Source of the DNA: Vitrella brassicaformis
Taxonomy: Eukaryota; Sar; Vitrellaceae
DNA: 63,111 nt
Assembly: GCA_001179505.1 (NCBI GenBank)
Contig: CDMY01000497.1
Location: forward strand, 1 to 63,111
Direction of reading: 5' to 3'
Shown: one piece after another, positions 44,325-55,567 of the stretch
Position numbering within the stretch: position 1 is the stretch's first letter
How the letters are laid out: each line of letters opens with the position of its first letter
Translations under genes and position numbers: made by a program
The notes under the pieces: generated by a model
Seen by the model: the letters and a program-made list of their open reading frames with translations, nothing else
What the model was told of the DNA's origin: nothing
Database searches by the model: none

Positions 44325-46550
44325 CCACTGGAGCGGCGAGCCTCCACCCATCGATGAGAAACCGGTAGGAGTCACAAACGATGAGTCTCACATATCAAAC
44401 CATCACCTGTGCGTCTTCTCGCTGTCTGCCTGTCACTCTATAGGCCCGTCGTCTGCCTCCGACATCCTCGCCAACGTCCTCGGCCACCTGCAGCCATGGG
44501 AGCTGGCCCGCCACCGACGGCACCTTGGCAAGGCCCTCTTCCAGCAGTCGGCCGCCAACTACACAGAGCTGGTCATCAGCTGTGAGGACGCTGAGGAGCG
44601 ACGGCTGTGGGCGGCCATGCCACTGGCCACCGCACACAAGTGGGGCCGGCGGATGACGCATTTGAAGCGTCTGAGGGTCCGCGCCCCATTCGACCGGCCT
44701 GGCTGGTGTCTGGGTAAGTATGCGCACCCACCAGTGCAGCAGAAGTGCAGGTCTCACTCACCCTCGTGTGCTATCGTGGATGCGTTCTGTCAGGACATTT
44801 GGTCGCCGTCACTGAGGGCCATGCCGACGGGCGGGCGGCGCTCGCGGCGAAACAGCAGCAGCAGCAGCAGCACTCGGCGGAGAGCGAGGCGAGCGGCGGC
44901 GTGGCCATCTCAATGCAGAGCGGTGACGACGGCACGCTAGAAGAGCTGTCATTCGAGAGTGTGCCGATCCCGGCCCCTCCCCCCACACCTGGGCCCCTCC
45001 CGGCCCCCTCGCCCATCAAGACCATCAACCTCCCCGCTCTCACGACCGTCACTGCCGTCCCGCAGGAGGTCGCCCGCATCCGCACGGACCGCTCGTGGCT
45101 GACGCCCAACCTCTCCACCCTCACCTTTGAGAGAGAGGTGGACCCAGAGGCTGTCAAGGAGTGGGTCAAGGGATGCAAGGGGTTCCACGAGCTGGGGATT
45201 GGGGGTCTGTCGGTGGAGGCGACTCAGGAGGTTCTGCGCGTCCTGCCGGAGGACGGCAAGCCCCCCTCGCAGCTGCGGTCACTCGGAGGCATCGAGGTGT
45301 GGTTGGCCGATGCTGACGCCATCCGCCGGCTGCGCGAGACACTGGTGGCGCGGGGGGCCAAGGGCACGCTCGACTTCAGCTCCCTGCACATCTTCCCGCC
45401 GCGAGAGCCGAGCTGGGACGAGTATCGCCAGATGACCGGAGACCGCGATCGGATCAAGGAACTGGCAAAGCTCACGTAAGCACGACAGCGGGGGGATCAG
45501 AGAGGACAGTAAGTACTGGCGAATGTGTCTGTCTGGTGCTGTGTCTGGCATTCATCCAGGGCCGACGTGGTGGATGCTGATCCCCTGAAGCAGCCCATTC
45601 GCCGCTGCCGTGGCGGTGGGGGTGACATCGCTGCCGGGCTGGTGACCTGGGCCCACCGTCACCGCTGCCCCTGGGTGCGCAAGATCGTCGACTACCTGGC
45701 CGGCGGGGCGTTGAGAGTGGTGGTATCGGGAGACGAGAGGACGGCAGCGACCATCACCAACGACACATTCCCCATCGCCGTGCAGGTGCAGGTCGAAGCG
45801 GGCGCCCTCACGACGGCAGAGAAGCGTGCGCCAGCCGCCAGCATCGCCTCCGTCATCGCGATGGGGAGTGTATGGAGCGCGATGGGGGCTGGACGGATGA
45901 CCCTCACCGTGGGCAGTTTGTCATCGCCATTGACATCCGCTGTCGGTGTGGTGGACTTCCTGACTGCCCTCAAGTCGACCATGAACATCACCGAGGGTGC
46001 ACCGGACCTCCAGCTGCACGTGTCGTCGGCCGCGGTGTCGGGTGCTGGAGGGACCAGTGGGTGGGAGCTCGGGGGCCGTGCGGCCGATATGTTGAGGAAG
46101 GTCCAATTCACTGTTTACGGTAGGCCTCAGACAGTCGTGTGACTCGATGGGTGTATGTATGTGTGTATGGCGGGATCTGTGTGTGTGTCACGTTCAGGTG
46201 AGGTGGATGACGGCGAGTGTGGCCCGCTTTTTTGCAATGCCATCGACGTACTCGCGTCGTGCACACAACTCAAGGTCGTCAGCCGAGCAGCAGATCCAAG
46301 GGACGCTCTCATGTGCCACTCTGTCCGTTTGGTTCGTTCCTTGCAGGGCGTCGATGACGTGACCATTTGTTTCCAGAGCGGCAGTCTCGCCAGCAAGATG
46401 CGGCAGTGGTGGCAGCGTTTGCCTATCGAAGCGCCTGAGGGATTCCACAGGGATTTCAGTAGGGGGTCTCTGAATTTCCAGCGCGGCAGCCCAAAGTCGA
46501 CGTGGCCACAGGTACTCAGCAATGTGTTGCTATATCGATGTCAGCGATGA
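44325..46550 (+). pseudogene. F-box-like family gene, copy B (5' lost in gap, 1-nt deletion)
   Basis: Paralogue of copy A, starting inside the exon HWSGEPPPIDEKP. The next exon is one base shorter than in A: 38 instead of 39 nt before the shared GHLQPWELARHRRHLG. Normal splicing therefore shifts the frame. Retaining the 79-nt intron instead keeps one open frame through both exons. Downstream exons match A well, with PRSWLTPNLSTLTFE-like, TSAVGVVDFLTALKSTMNIT and VDDVTICFQSGSLASKM segments. Copy A stops at TGA (35,033), whereas B reads on to LLYRCQR and ends at 46,550. It may be a pseudogene, an exonised-intron variant or a base error. Confidence 0.6.
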
Positions 46551-48392
46551 GCGGCCGGCCTGTGGTTGGTAGTGTAGATGCCCGTCGATCGTCTCTCTCT
46601 CTCTCTCTCTCTTTATCTCCGTGTGCTGCATATGTGTATGTGTTTGTTTTATGTTTGGTGGGCAGTGACTGGCTGACGGGCACTCACTTGAGTGAGATTT
46701 CCGTCATGCTGGTGACGGCTCGTCACCCGCATCCATCTCGCGAGTGACATACTCACACCAGACACCACACACACATACATCCACGCATGTCAAGAGAGGG
46801 GGGGAGGGAGGGAGGGCTGTGTGTGCTGACTGACTCGGTGGGTCCTGGCGCCTGGCGCCTGGCGCCTGGATGGATGGATGGATGGAGGTATGTATGCATG
46901 TTGGTCTCCCTCTCCCTCTCCCTCTCCCTCTTCCTCTTGGCTGTCTGCCCACCTCACTCCCTGGTTTAAGAAATCAAACCGCGACCTTTTTCGGCTCTCT
47001 CTCGCCTCGACAACGGACATACATACGTATGGCGGCCCCTGTGTCCACACATTGACGGGCTGACTGACTGACTGACCGACTGGCGTCCGTCCATCCATCC
47101 GTGAGCCTGTCAGTCAGTGTGTCGGTGGCTCGCTCTCTGCCATGATCACAAATTCACCCAGGCAGTGAGTTTTGGGTGGATGCACGACACATGCAGATAT
47201 ACAGACGAACGGACGAGTCGTTGTTTGATGGATGACGGCTCCAAGGTGCCTAGGTATCTACTGGCTGCATCCATACAACACGTAAATGATGGGCCGGGAC
47301 AGAGCAGCATCCCCCCCTCACTTGTCCGTGTGCATATACTCACTGGTCCATACTGCCTGGCAGAGAGAAGAGGCAGAGGTGCGGCTGCTCACACAGGGGG
47401 GGCGGGGCTATATATATATAAACGAACCACTGCGACCCGTCAGGCCGATATCTTTATTTATCTTGCCATTCGGTGCGTACACGTATACCGTATGTATTTG
47501 TTGCCCAGCTGCCTGTGCATCGGGCGGCCGCCAAGGGTCGGTGCGTGGGTGGGTTTATATGCATGTGTCGATAGCAGTGAGGGTGGCTGGACGGTGGAAA
47601 CGTGTTCCTGGCTGTTTGCCATTTATTTGACTCGACGGACAAACACACGAACGGGCGGATGGAATGCGAGCAGACAGGCAGGCCATTGCAATTTTGAGCT
47701 GGCATGTAAGCGGCCTGCCTATGCACATCCAGTCACCGTACTCACGCGCTCGCCTCTTTTCGTCCCCTCTGAGCGTTCCTCTCTCTCTCATTTTTGTGCG
47801 TGTAATTAAGTGGTCGTCATGCATTCGAGCGGCCTGACACCCATCTGTCTGTCTGTCTGTCGTCATGATGAACCATTCCGGTGCGTTTTAAGTCGTGCAG
47901 TGGGAGGCTGGGTGGCCATGGATGGATGACATTAAGTCCGTCGCTCGACAGGCGCCAACATCACGATCACGTGTGTGTGTGTGTGGATGGCATTGAATGG
48001 ATGGAAAGCTGCCTCGCTCTTTTTTTCCACACACATGAGACGATGGATGGACGCTGTGCGTGTGGTATACTGCTCGTACTCTCACACGTCGACGTAGTGC
48101 AAGGACGGACACAGATTCATTGGAACAGAGACACGGCCGCGTCATAAATCACAGGCACACACTCAGAATGCAGAGTTCCACGACACCAACACTGCGACTG
48201 TCCATCCATCCATCCATCACGACCGTACACAGACAGCGATTTGCTACCGAGTGCAAGACCATCAGCTCTCCACACACGAACCGTCATGCTGAGTGGTGAT
48301 CACACACAAACAATCATCAATCACCTTTCCCCACACATCCAGCCATCTTCGCAGGTCTGCCTGCTCGTCACTTAGTATCACAGCCTCTAGAA
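46551..48392. other. Downstream flank of copy B, no gene seen
   Basis: Low-complexity CT, GGGA and CTCCCT tracts and short TATA runs near 47,410. It partly matches 35.1-36.7 kb. No coding exon identified. Confidence 0.5.
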
Positions 48393-48925
48393 GGAGTCGG
48401 TTGTGTCTTGCGCCTCTCTCTCCTCCAGTGTGCAGCAGCGGCGGCAGCAATGCCGACGTCCTACTCTGCAAAGGCGGCCATGTTCCAAACCCGCTCGCTG
48501 CACCACCAGACCATCCTGCACGTTCACACATACAGACAAAGACACAGACACACAAACACACCCGTATCTCAACAGAGTGGTCACGTGAAAAGTTGAGGGC
48601 CGCCTGCTCTTATCAATATGTCTCACCGGCAGTGGCCCAACTACCCTTCATCCACATCACACAGCACGTTGTCTGTCCTATCTCGCTTTCTTTCTCCCTC
48701 TCGCCATCAGATTTGCAGACTTCTCCCTCCCCGTCTGTCTGCATCTTCTGCCGAATCCGTATGGCCTCAGCCCTCACCTGCGGGGTCCATCGCACCAAAC
48801 CACACAATGCATACACGCTCTGTCTGTATCCGTGTGCCTGCGTCACCTGAGGGGTGATGTATGCATACCGTGGCGCGTTGAAGGCTTCTTCCTTTGCGCC
48901 AGAGCCGGGCGCTTATACTGTAGCT
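48393..48925 (-). pseudogene. Damaged paralogue of the small Ala-rich gene
   Basis: The 3' exon (about 48,393-48,520) corresponds to EGLVMRRIWNMAALQSEDVD of the 36.7 kb gene. It carries a 4-nt net insertion near GATGGTCTGGTGGTGCAG and a TAG in the original frame (NMAAFAE then stop). Upstream on the same strand, 48,690-48,925 has a good open exon reading EEAFNAPRYAYITPQVTQAH and VRAEAIRIRQKMQ. The last part may be a diverged form of VSAAEITARVLK. That upstream exon could instead belong to a separate live gene. Confidence 0.4.
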
Positions 48926-49801
48926 TTACACCGCGCCGCAGACAGCCACAGGGCTCTTGGACGCTATCACAGATGCCAACTTGAGCGCACCATCTGAATG
49001 AATAAACGTCCACTCAAAGTGTCTTCTGCCAGCGGGGCCGGTTGTCAATTACGCACCTCTCATGGCTTCGGCAGTCGGCTCTGTCGCGCTGACCAGCCCG
49101 CGGTCATACGCCTTTACTCAACCATGACGACCCACCCACACCCACATTCCTCCCTCCGTGCCGACCTCTCGTGTGCGTCAAGCCGGGGGGAAGTGTAGGC
49201 AAGCCCACGAACCTGACAGACAGACAGACATGCACACACAATGAATAGATCAGACTGACGTGCAAACCCATCCATCCTTTCTTCCTGCAGCCTATCTTCT
49301 CGCCCATCCCTCCCCTCCAGTGCGTGACCTGACCTGCTCTCCTTGCCGCACACACACGGGCATCTAATCATCTGTTCACTCTGCTGATAACAAGGAAGGG
49401 AAGCCACGGACGCACCACAGCCACAGCTGCACACGTGTGTATGCGGCTCTCACTGACTGATGGTCTCCACCACTACTCCCGGGAGGGAAAGAGCCTTAGA
49501 GCCTCAAAGCCGTGCAAATCAACAAAGCGCCAGATCACCGCTCCCCGTTTCAGATCGCCACACCCACGCCAATTCCTAAACTCCCCGTAAACACAAACAT
49601 CACGTAAAGGTCTCGAAATCTCTTCCATCCGTTTGCGAGCTAGGCTCGCACACGCGAAGATCTCCGCTCCCCATCCAGACCTACCGGACACATTCAGGCA
49701 CTGAGGACGTGTGAGATGTGATGCTGTGGATTGCTGACTCAGCTTCTCACCTGACCACCTGACGGTGCGCATTTTATATATGCTCCGCTCATCCCTCCCT
49801 C

Positions 49802-50050
49802 TCAGACGTCTGGTGACCCACACGGCGCGGCGTCCCGTTGGCCTCTCAGACACCGCCCGCTCATTACGTACTGCAGAACCGCCCTTGCCGGTCTCTCCTT
49901 CCGAGTCAACTGACTGAAGACGTCGATGGACAGCGGCCGTATGAGAGGGTCCCTGAGGTCTTGCTCCTCTGATGCAGTGGCGGGCAGCTGCGGTGGCCGC
50001 CAAGGCACTTCGCCGATGGCATCCCATGGACAGCAGCCGCATAGCCGCAT
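49802..50050 (-). CDS. Conserved small ORF in duplicated flank, copy B
   Basis: 82-codon partner of 38,542-38,790, differing by one residue (Gly to Arg in EEQDLRDPLIRPLSIDVFSQ). Coding status is unproven because the surrounding DNA is also nearly identical. Confidence 0.3.
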   Translation of the reverse strand: MRLCGCCPWDAIGEVPWRPPQLPATASEEQDLRDPLIRPLSIDVFSQLTRKERPARAVLQYVMSGRCLRGQRDAAPCGSPDV

Positions 50051-50849
50051 AATGCTGTCTCATGCGGCGTCTGGCGCACTCGACAGAATCTCTCAGTTGC
50101 CCGCGTCGTTGATCAGGACTTGTTGGTCCTCTGCTGCTTCCCTCCGCTGCACACACAGCGTCGCGAGATCATGTGCGCCGTGTGTTTGTCGGTGCGGTTG
50201 TGCTTGACCAAATGCGTCTTCTTGCCGCCGTTGTCGGTGTGCAGGTGCCGATCAGATTGACGTCCCTGTCGGGGAGATGACCAGGAATATTTGCGCGCTT
50301 CACTGGCTGAAGATCCGTCCCCCTTTCGTGAGCGTCTTAGCGTCGGCGCAGTGACAGAGATGCGGTGCTCTGCCACATCGCCCACGTAGAGCGAGATGAT
50401 TGGGGCACTTCCTCAGAAAGAGCTGCCAGATCTGCCGAGGAAGGCAGACAGACAGGCAGACAGACAGAGAAGGAAGCCTCCATCCGCCCACAGCATCGCA
50501 CCGCATCATCCAGCCTTTCCCCTCCCCTCCCCTCCCCTCCCTCTCTCTGTGTGTCTGACAGTTCCGACTCCATCAGCGCAGGAGATCTCTGCCGATCTCC
50601 TCTCCGTCAGGGCTCCGAGTGCTGCCGCCCAAGGTACACACCGAGGACAAGAGGGAAACAACTGATTGCGCACATGTCTCACCATCCACACACGTGCATT
50701 TTCTCCCTCTACTGTGCCTGCCTGTCATTTCAGGTTTCGTCGCATCTTGTGCCGCTTTCGAGGTCGAGAGCATCCCCCGCGACGAGACCAGGCAGGCCAG
50801 GAGGGCGCGGCTGGGCATGGAGGGCCTCGGCGTGCATTCCCATGGTACC

Positions 50850-53534
50850 ATGGACAAATCCAAGGCAGCCGACGCCAAGTCACGGGGCAACGCGGCCTTT
50901 CAGAGGCAGGACTACACATTGGCCGCCGAGTGCTACACCGAGGCCATCAGCCACGACCCCACCGACAGCGTCCTGTACTCAAACCGCAGCGCCGCCTATG
51001 CCTCGCTCAACGAATTCACAAAGGCGCTGCAAGACGCCGACAAGTGCGTGCAACTCAAGGGCGACTGGGCCAAGGTGAATCGATCAACAGGGTGGGGATG
51101 CACACACGCACACACGCAGACAGACACATAGAAGAGATCTGCATAGAAAGGCATGCAATGCGTTTTGGTGACAGGGCCATGGCCGGAGGGGCTTTGCCCT
51201 GTTTCATTTGGGTCGACTGCTGGAGGCTCACCTCGCATACAATAAGGGTACGTGAGGCACATCTGGACTATGTATGTGTGTGAATATGCGTTTGATGTCT
51301 TTCTTCTGTCAGCTCTGCAAATCGAACCCGGCAACGCCAGTCTGCAGGAACGGCTCCACAGTGTCATGTGTGCCGGATCACTGACCCAGTGCTTTTCCTC
51401 CCCCCGTGAGTTCCTTCGGTACGCCCAGATGGCCTGCGAGTCCGGATCCGTCGAGAACATTGGTTCGACGATCCGCCGATCGGCCGATTTACGGGACCGC
51501 ATAACCAACGTAAGACGTTAATCCATCCACCCACCCATCCACCCACCCATCCATCCATCCATACATCCAAGCATCCATCTATCCATCCATCCACTCACCC
51601 AGCCATGCACCTATCTCCCTCTGTGTGGTGTGGTGTATTCGTGGCAGAGCCTCGGGGGCAGCATCTTCCAGGCCGCCCACGCCGACTATCTCAAGCTACG
51701 ATGTGTGGCGTGCGGCAAGATCGCCCACAAGATGGCCGTCTGTAACGGCTGCAACCTCGCCCGCTACTGCTCGTCAGAGTGTCAGCGTACCGACTGGCGT
51801 GCTCGCCACAAGGACGACTGCAAGACGGCCACCGAGTATCTGACGGCAGACTGGTCCCAGGTGCAGCACAGCCCGGCGGGGGTCATGTATGTCATGGGGT
51901 GGATGGGCAGACCGACGTTTGAGGAGACGGTGGTGTTGTCGCAGAAGGCGATAATTAAGGAGATGGTCAAGGCAGGGGAACGCATCATCTTCACGAGCAT
52001 TTGGGTCAGAGACCTGAACCAGGTGGGGGTCCAAGTGCACACACACATCGCATCACCATCTCTCTCTCTGTCTTCCTCTCCGTGTATGTGTGGAAACCAC
52101 ACCCATGTATGTAGACCCGTTATTGCACGATGTATGTCACCTGCTCTACCGCCGCCCCGTCCCGCCCTCTATGTGCGTCTGAATTCACCCCGCATCCGGA
52201 CGGGAAGTCTGTGGCCTCCTACAAGTACTTCAGCCTGACCCCTGTCGGCCCACGCGGCGCCGCCCCGCGGTGGCGTGCCACCACCGCCCCCGTCAGTGAG
52301 TCGCTGGCTGCCATGGAAGTCATGTGCCGCACCCTCAACGAGGCTTTCAAGACCATCCTGGTGGAGTCTGATTTCACGCTGGTGCCGGAAGTCTCCATCG
52401 GGTGCCGCATTGAACTTCCGGCGGGTGCCCGATTCTGGCGCAAGATCACCTGTGAGGCGAGCGGCTTCAACGGCGCCGCCCACTGCTGGTGGCACTTCAA
52501 TCCGATCATCATCAGTGTCAGCAAGGAGGCCCTGGTCAGTCACTCAGTCGTCGACCCATGCTTTGCCTACCCATCTATGTATGCGTGGCCAATCTCTCTC
52601 TCTCTCTCTTTTCTCTCTCTCTCTCTCTGTGTGTATGTGTGTGTGTGTGTGTGTCTTGTCGGGTCAGATGCGTGCGTCGAGGGCTGTGTGTGGGCGTCGA
52701 CTGGAGCAGCTCAAGGTGGCGGCCGATGTGTTTGAGCGCACATTTCTGGACCGTCGCGGCTCCAACTACCTCTCGCGTGATATGTGGGGGCGCCACTTCA
52801 AGGCCGTCATGGACACGCAGGTCGCCAAGGCTGCCATCGCTGGCTACTGCCAGGCCAACGTACGCGGCATGACGTGCAGACACACACAAACAAAGGCAGG
52901 CAAGGCACAGCAAGAAATGTGTTGCCTTCTTCGATGTGTAGAAAGGTGTGCGGGACCGTCATGTGAAGTCTCAGCTCGTCAAAGAGGCACTCGCCTTCAC
53001 CGACGTGTTCCGCATGCACTCCATCGAGTATGCTGAAGACGTCCAGCGGAGGGCACGCGGTGCTGTGACGCAGTCAGAAGTGCTGGATGACTACACACAG
53101 GCCGAGGTCGATGGCGCCAAGGCTGAGCTGGCCGCCCTCGAGCCGCAGTACCCGCCAGACATAAAGGCCATCATCGATGCACCCGCGCCACAGGTCAGTG
53201 TTCAAGGAAGGAACAGGCAGACAGGGACCTGCGTGATCGTGTGGTTCGTTCAGGCCAGCTGAATGAAGGGACGGCAAGGCAACGCCTGGCTGTGCGCCGA
53301 GCGTTTTTCCTTTTTTCTCTGGCGAACCCTTCACCATTTATCCATCCATCCATCCATGCGGATCCATCCTTGTGCGTGTGAGTGCGTGTGAGTTTGGTGG
53401 CAAGGAAAGGCTGACAGGCATACAGGCCCACACGTGTAGGATAGATATGGACAAGTAGGTGTATGTATGTGTACATGGATTGACAGACAGGTGTCTGTCT
53501 GTCACTGCAGGAACCCTCAGCTAGCAGTGAGTGA
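50850..53534 (+). CDS. TPR and MYND zinc-finger protein
   Basis: Likely protein-interaction adaptor. From ATG 50,850, [20 protein letters not shown] opens a TPR region of the STI1/Hop type ([52 protein letters not shown]). A MYND finger follows at about 51,702-51,820: [19 protein letters not shown], then [20 protein letters not shown], with Cys and His spaced C-x2-C, C-x2-C, YCS-x2-C, H-x3-C. Later exons (52.1-53.2 kb) encode an unrecognised domain with [18 protein letters not shown] and [18 protein letters not shown] helical end ([20 protein letters not shown]) follows, and the last tiny exon is EPSASSE, with TGA at 53,532. MYND fingers bind proline-rich partners. Upstream ATGs at 50,817 and in the exon from 50,734 are possible. 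The 5' flank is copied from the same duplication that precedes the ubiquitin-like gene. Confidence 0.85.
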
Positions 53535-54034
53535 ATGGGTCACAAGAATATTAATATGCACACTGGATGTCGTGTTGAAGCGTGCGTGCGCCGAGGGATG
53601 GGCGGCAGGCGGGCTGCTGTATGGCTGTCACCTTTTTGGTATCCATGTGCATGAGGCTGTCTCTCTCTCTCTCTCTCTCTCTCGGCGTGCGTCTTGGGGT
53701 GTGTGTGTGTGTGTGTGAGACTGTTTATGTTGACCTCCCCTCTGAGTGAATTCTGCCTCGTGTGAACGTCTCAATTGGTTAATCAGTAGTCAGTCACGGC
53801 ACCATGCACATACACACCATCCACATAACATCATTCTCTCTCTCCATCCACCATGCTGCCTGCAAGTCGCTTTCTTTCCAATCGGACGGACTTCTTCTCA
53901 TCTTGAAACGGACTCTTGCATGCCAACGAACTCATGACTGACGTGTGCACAACGCGTTATTTCACGCAAGGAAGGAACATGAATGCGATGATGAGTCAGT
54001 CAGTCAGTCAGGAGGGCCTCACACAACACACTAG
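53535..54034. other. Spacer between convergent genes
   Basis: Contains (CT)n at about 53,661-53,683, (GT)n and TCAG repeats. No gene seen. Confidence 0.55.
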
Positions 54035-54606
54035 GTACCTACACCTCTGCTGCTGCTGCTCCTCCGCGTGATGCCGCTGTCGCTGCCGCACCCCTGCCTC
54101 TCCCCTTGGTAGTGCCGCCCTCTCCCCTGCCTGGGATTTGTGTTGCCCTTCCGCTGGGCGCCTCGCGGTTTGGCTGCGGCGGCCTTGTGCGCTGCGCGCC
54201 CCACCCGTGTCGTCCATCTCCTCGTCTCGTCCATTTGCCTTGCCCACCGTCGTACAGTACTGCACCTGAATGGCCGACCGCTTGAGCGACGAAAGGTCAG
54301 AAATGCTCAGCTGACTGACACACAAATCCCTGCGCACACACACATGCACACATCCATCTACGCCGTGCACCCGCCCACCTCTCCCTGGGCTCCTTCCTTC
54401 CTGCATATATTGCGTTTCGGCTCCTTGGGCTTTTGCTTGGCGATTGAGTGCCTCGAGGCACCCTTTCTTCAGCAGCACTGACTGACTCGGAGGGAGGCTC
54501 GTCCATCTGTTACCTTGTTGGTCTTGAACCCCAGCTTGACATCCGCCCGCCGGAAACACCTACCTGTGGCGGCCTCGCCTCCACCATCCACCCCCTCGCC
54601 GCTCAT
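54035..54606 (-). CDS. Small basic protein, unrecognised
   Basis: The first exon is clear: ATG 54,606, MSGEGVDGGGEAATGRCFRR then ADVKLGFKTNK, with a GTAACA donor at about 54,512. Probable later exons are LLKKGCLEALNRQAKAQGAE (about 54,410-54,480), DLSSLKRSAIQ (about 54,270-54,300) and a basic 3' end (AAHKAAAAKPRGAQRKGN... to SSSSRGVGT). Phases in the 3' half are unresolved. It could be a small nucleic-acid-binding or ribosomal-type protein, judging only from its charge. Confidence 0.4.
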
Positions 54607-54629
54607 CACACGTCCCCAACACGCAGGTA

Positions 54630-55515
54630 CAGTACAGGTCATAGGGGCTCCCTGATGATGGGTTGGAAGTCGTTGGGAACATTATCACACTGTTGGTGTC
54701 GTAACGGCCATAAGGATTCCGTGCGTAATCGCGCGAGACCCCGTGTCGAAGGAGAGCACTTTGCTGTCCGGGTGCAGCGAGCGCCAGACTCGCCAGCCAG
54801 CGGACCTCTGTTATTAGCAGCATCGTGAGCTGAGTACTGTACCCTTCATGGGCCCCTCCACTGCACAGGTCACCATCTGCACCGCAGCCAGCTGCTCTCA
54901 GCTGAGCTGACGATCGGTCGTACATCATGTATCTGCAATGTACATATCACATCAGACACTGGGCTGGGCGGCTGGGATTTCGTCCCCCTTCGCTGACTGA
55001 CCAGGTTGTTCTGGAAGAGCCGGCCGGAAGCGCCCATCTCATCTCGCTCCCGTCGAGTCGACTGCCTCCAGAGCAAAGGCGACACCCGTGGCCACCAGCG
55101 GGCAATGCGTCACTGCAAATCGCGTCCCATTAGACGACCTGTCATTGACGATCTCGTGCCAGTTGAGGATGCGCAGCGGGTAGGCCTTTGGCTCGCCATC
55201 GACCGTCACGCCAAGCACCCAGTCGTCGTCACTCACGGCCGCCTCGCCAGCTGGAGAGAATTCTGGGCTGTAATTGAGGGCCTGTCAAGGTCAAGCACAC
55301 AGGCAAGATGCCAACATGGCAGTGAGTGTGATCTTGTGATTACAGTGCTTGTGTGCTTCAATCTATCGCTTCATTGCTGACCGCCCCTGACGATGCCCTG
55401 CAGGTCGATTTGGCAGCCGCCAGATGAGATCTGCGCCTCAACCGGGCTGCAGAGAAGCAGCAGAGGAAGCGCCAAGGCTCTAACGAGAGATCTCGTCACT
55501 TTGCTGTCGGTCGCC
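54630..55515 (-). pseudogene. DUF3179-family secreted protein, apparently frameshifted
   Basis: Matches the DUF3179 family, which is of unknown function. A leader-like segment (SLVRALALPLLLLCSPVEAQ) suggests secretion. GGCQIDLQGI then splices at GTCAGG to ALNYSPEFSPAGEAAVSDDD. The family core follows: WVLGVTVDGEPKAYPLRIL, NWHEIVND and VTHCPLVATGVAFA at about 55,060-55,240. The family has CPLCGTGVAF here, so the second Cys is Val. After FALEA the frame must shift by one base to reach GASGRLFQNNL, the counterpart of the family's FGVSGLLYNSD. The next exon (about 54,640-54,928) gives MMYDRSSAQL and GVSRDYARNPYGRYDTNS, again typical. No in-frame ATG was found before the leader, and the 3' boundary overlaps the neighbouring gene's start. 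It is either a decaying gene or carries a base error near 55,045. Confidence 0.6.
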
Positions 55516-55567
55516 CTCCTCCTCCTTCCTGTTTGAGCTCGCCTGCGCAGAAGGAAAAAGGAGGCGA

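Larger units (their letters stand above)
44325..50750. repeat. Segmental duplication alpha, copy 2
   Basis: Partner of 32,861-39,510. Homology ends near 50,745, where the TPR-MYND gene sequence begins, just as in copy 1 it ends shortly before the ubiquitin-like gene. Confidence 0.8.

Noticed and set aside
43868-44940. ORFs that run through the N gap
   Set aside because: Translation across unknown bases is meaningless. The open frame is an artefact of Ns lacking stops.
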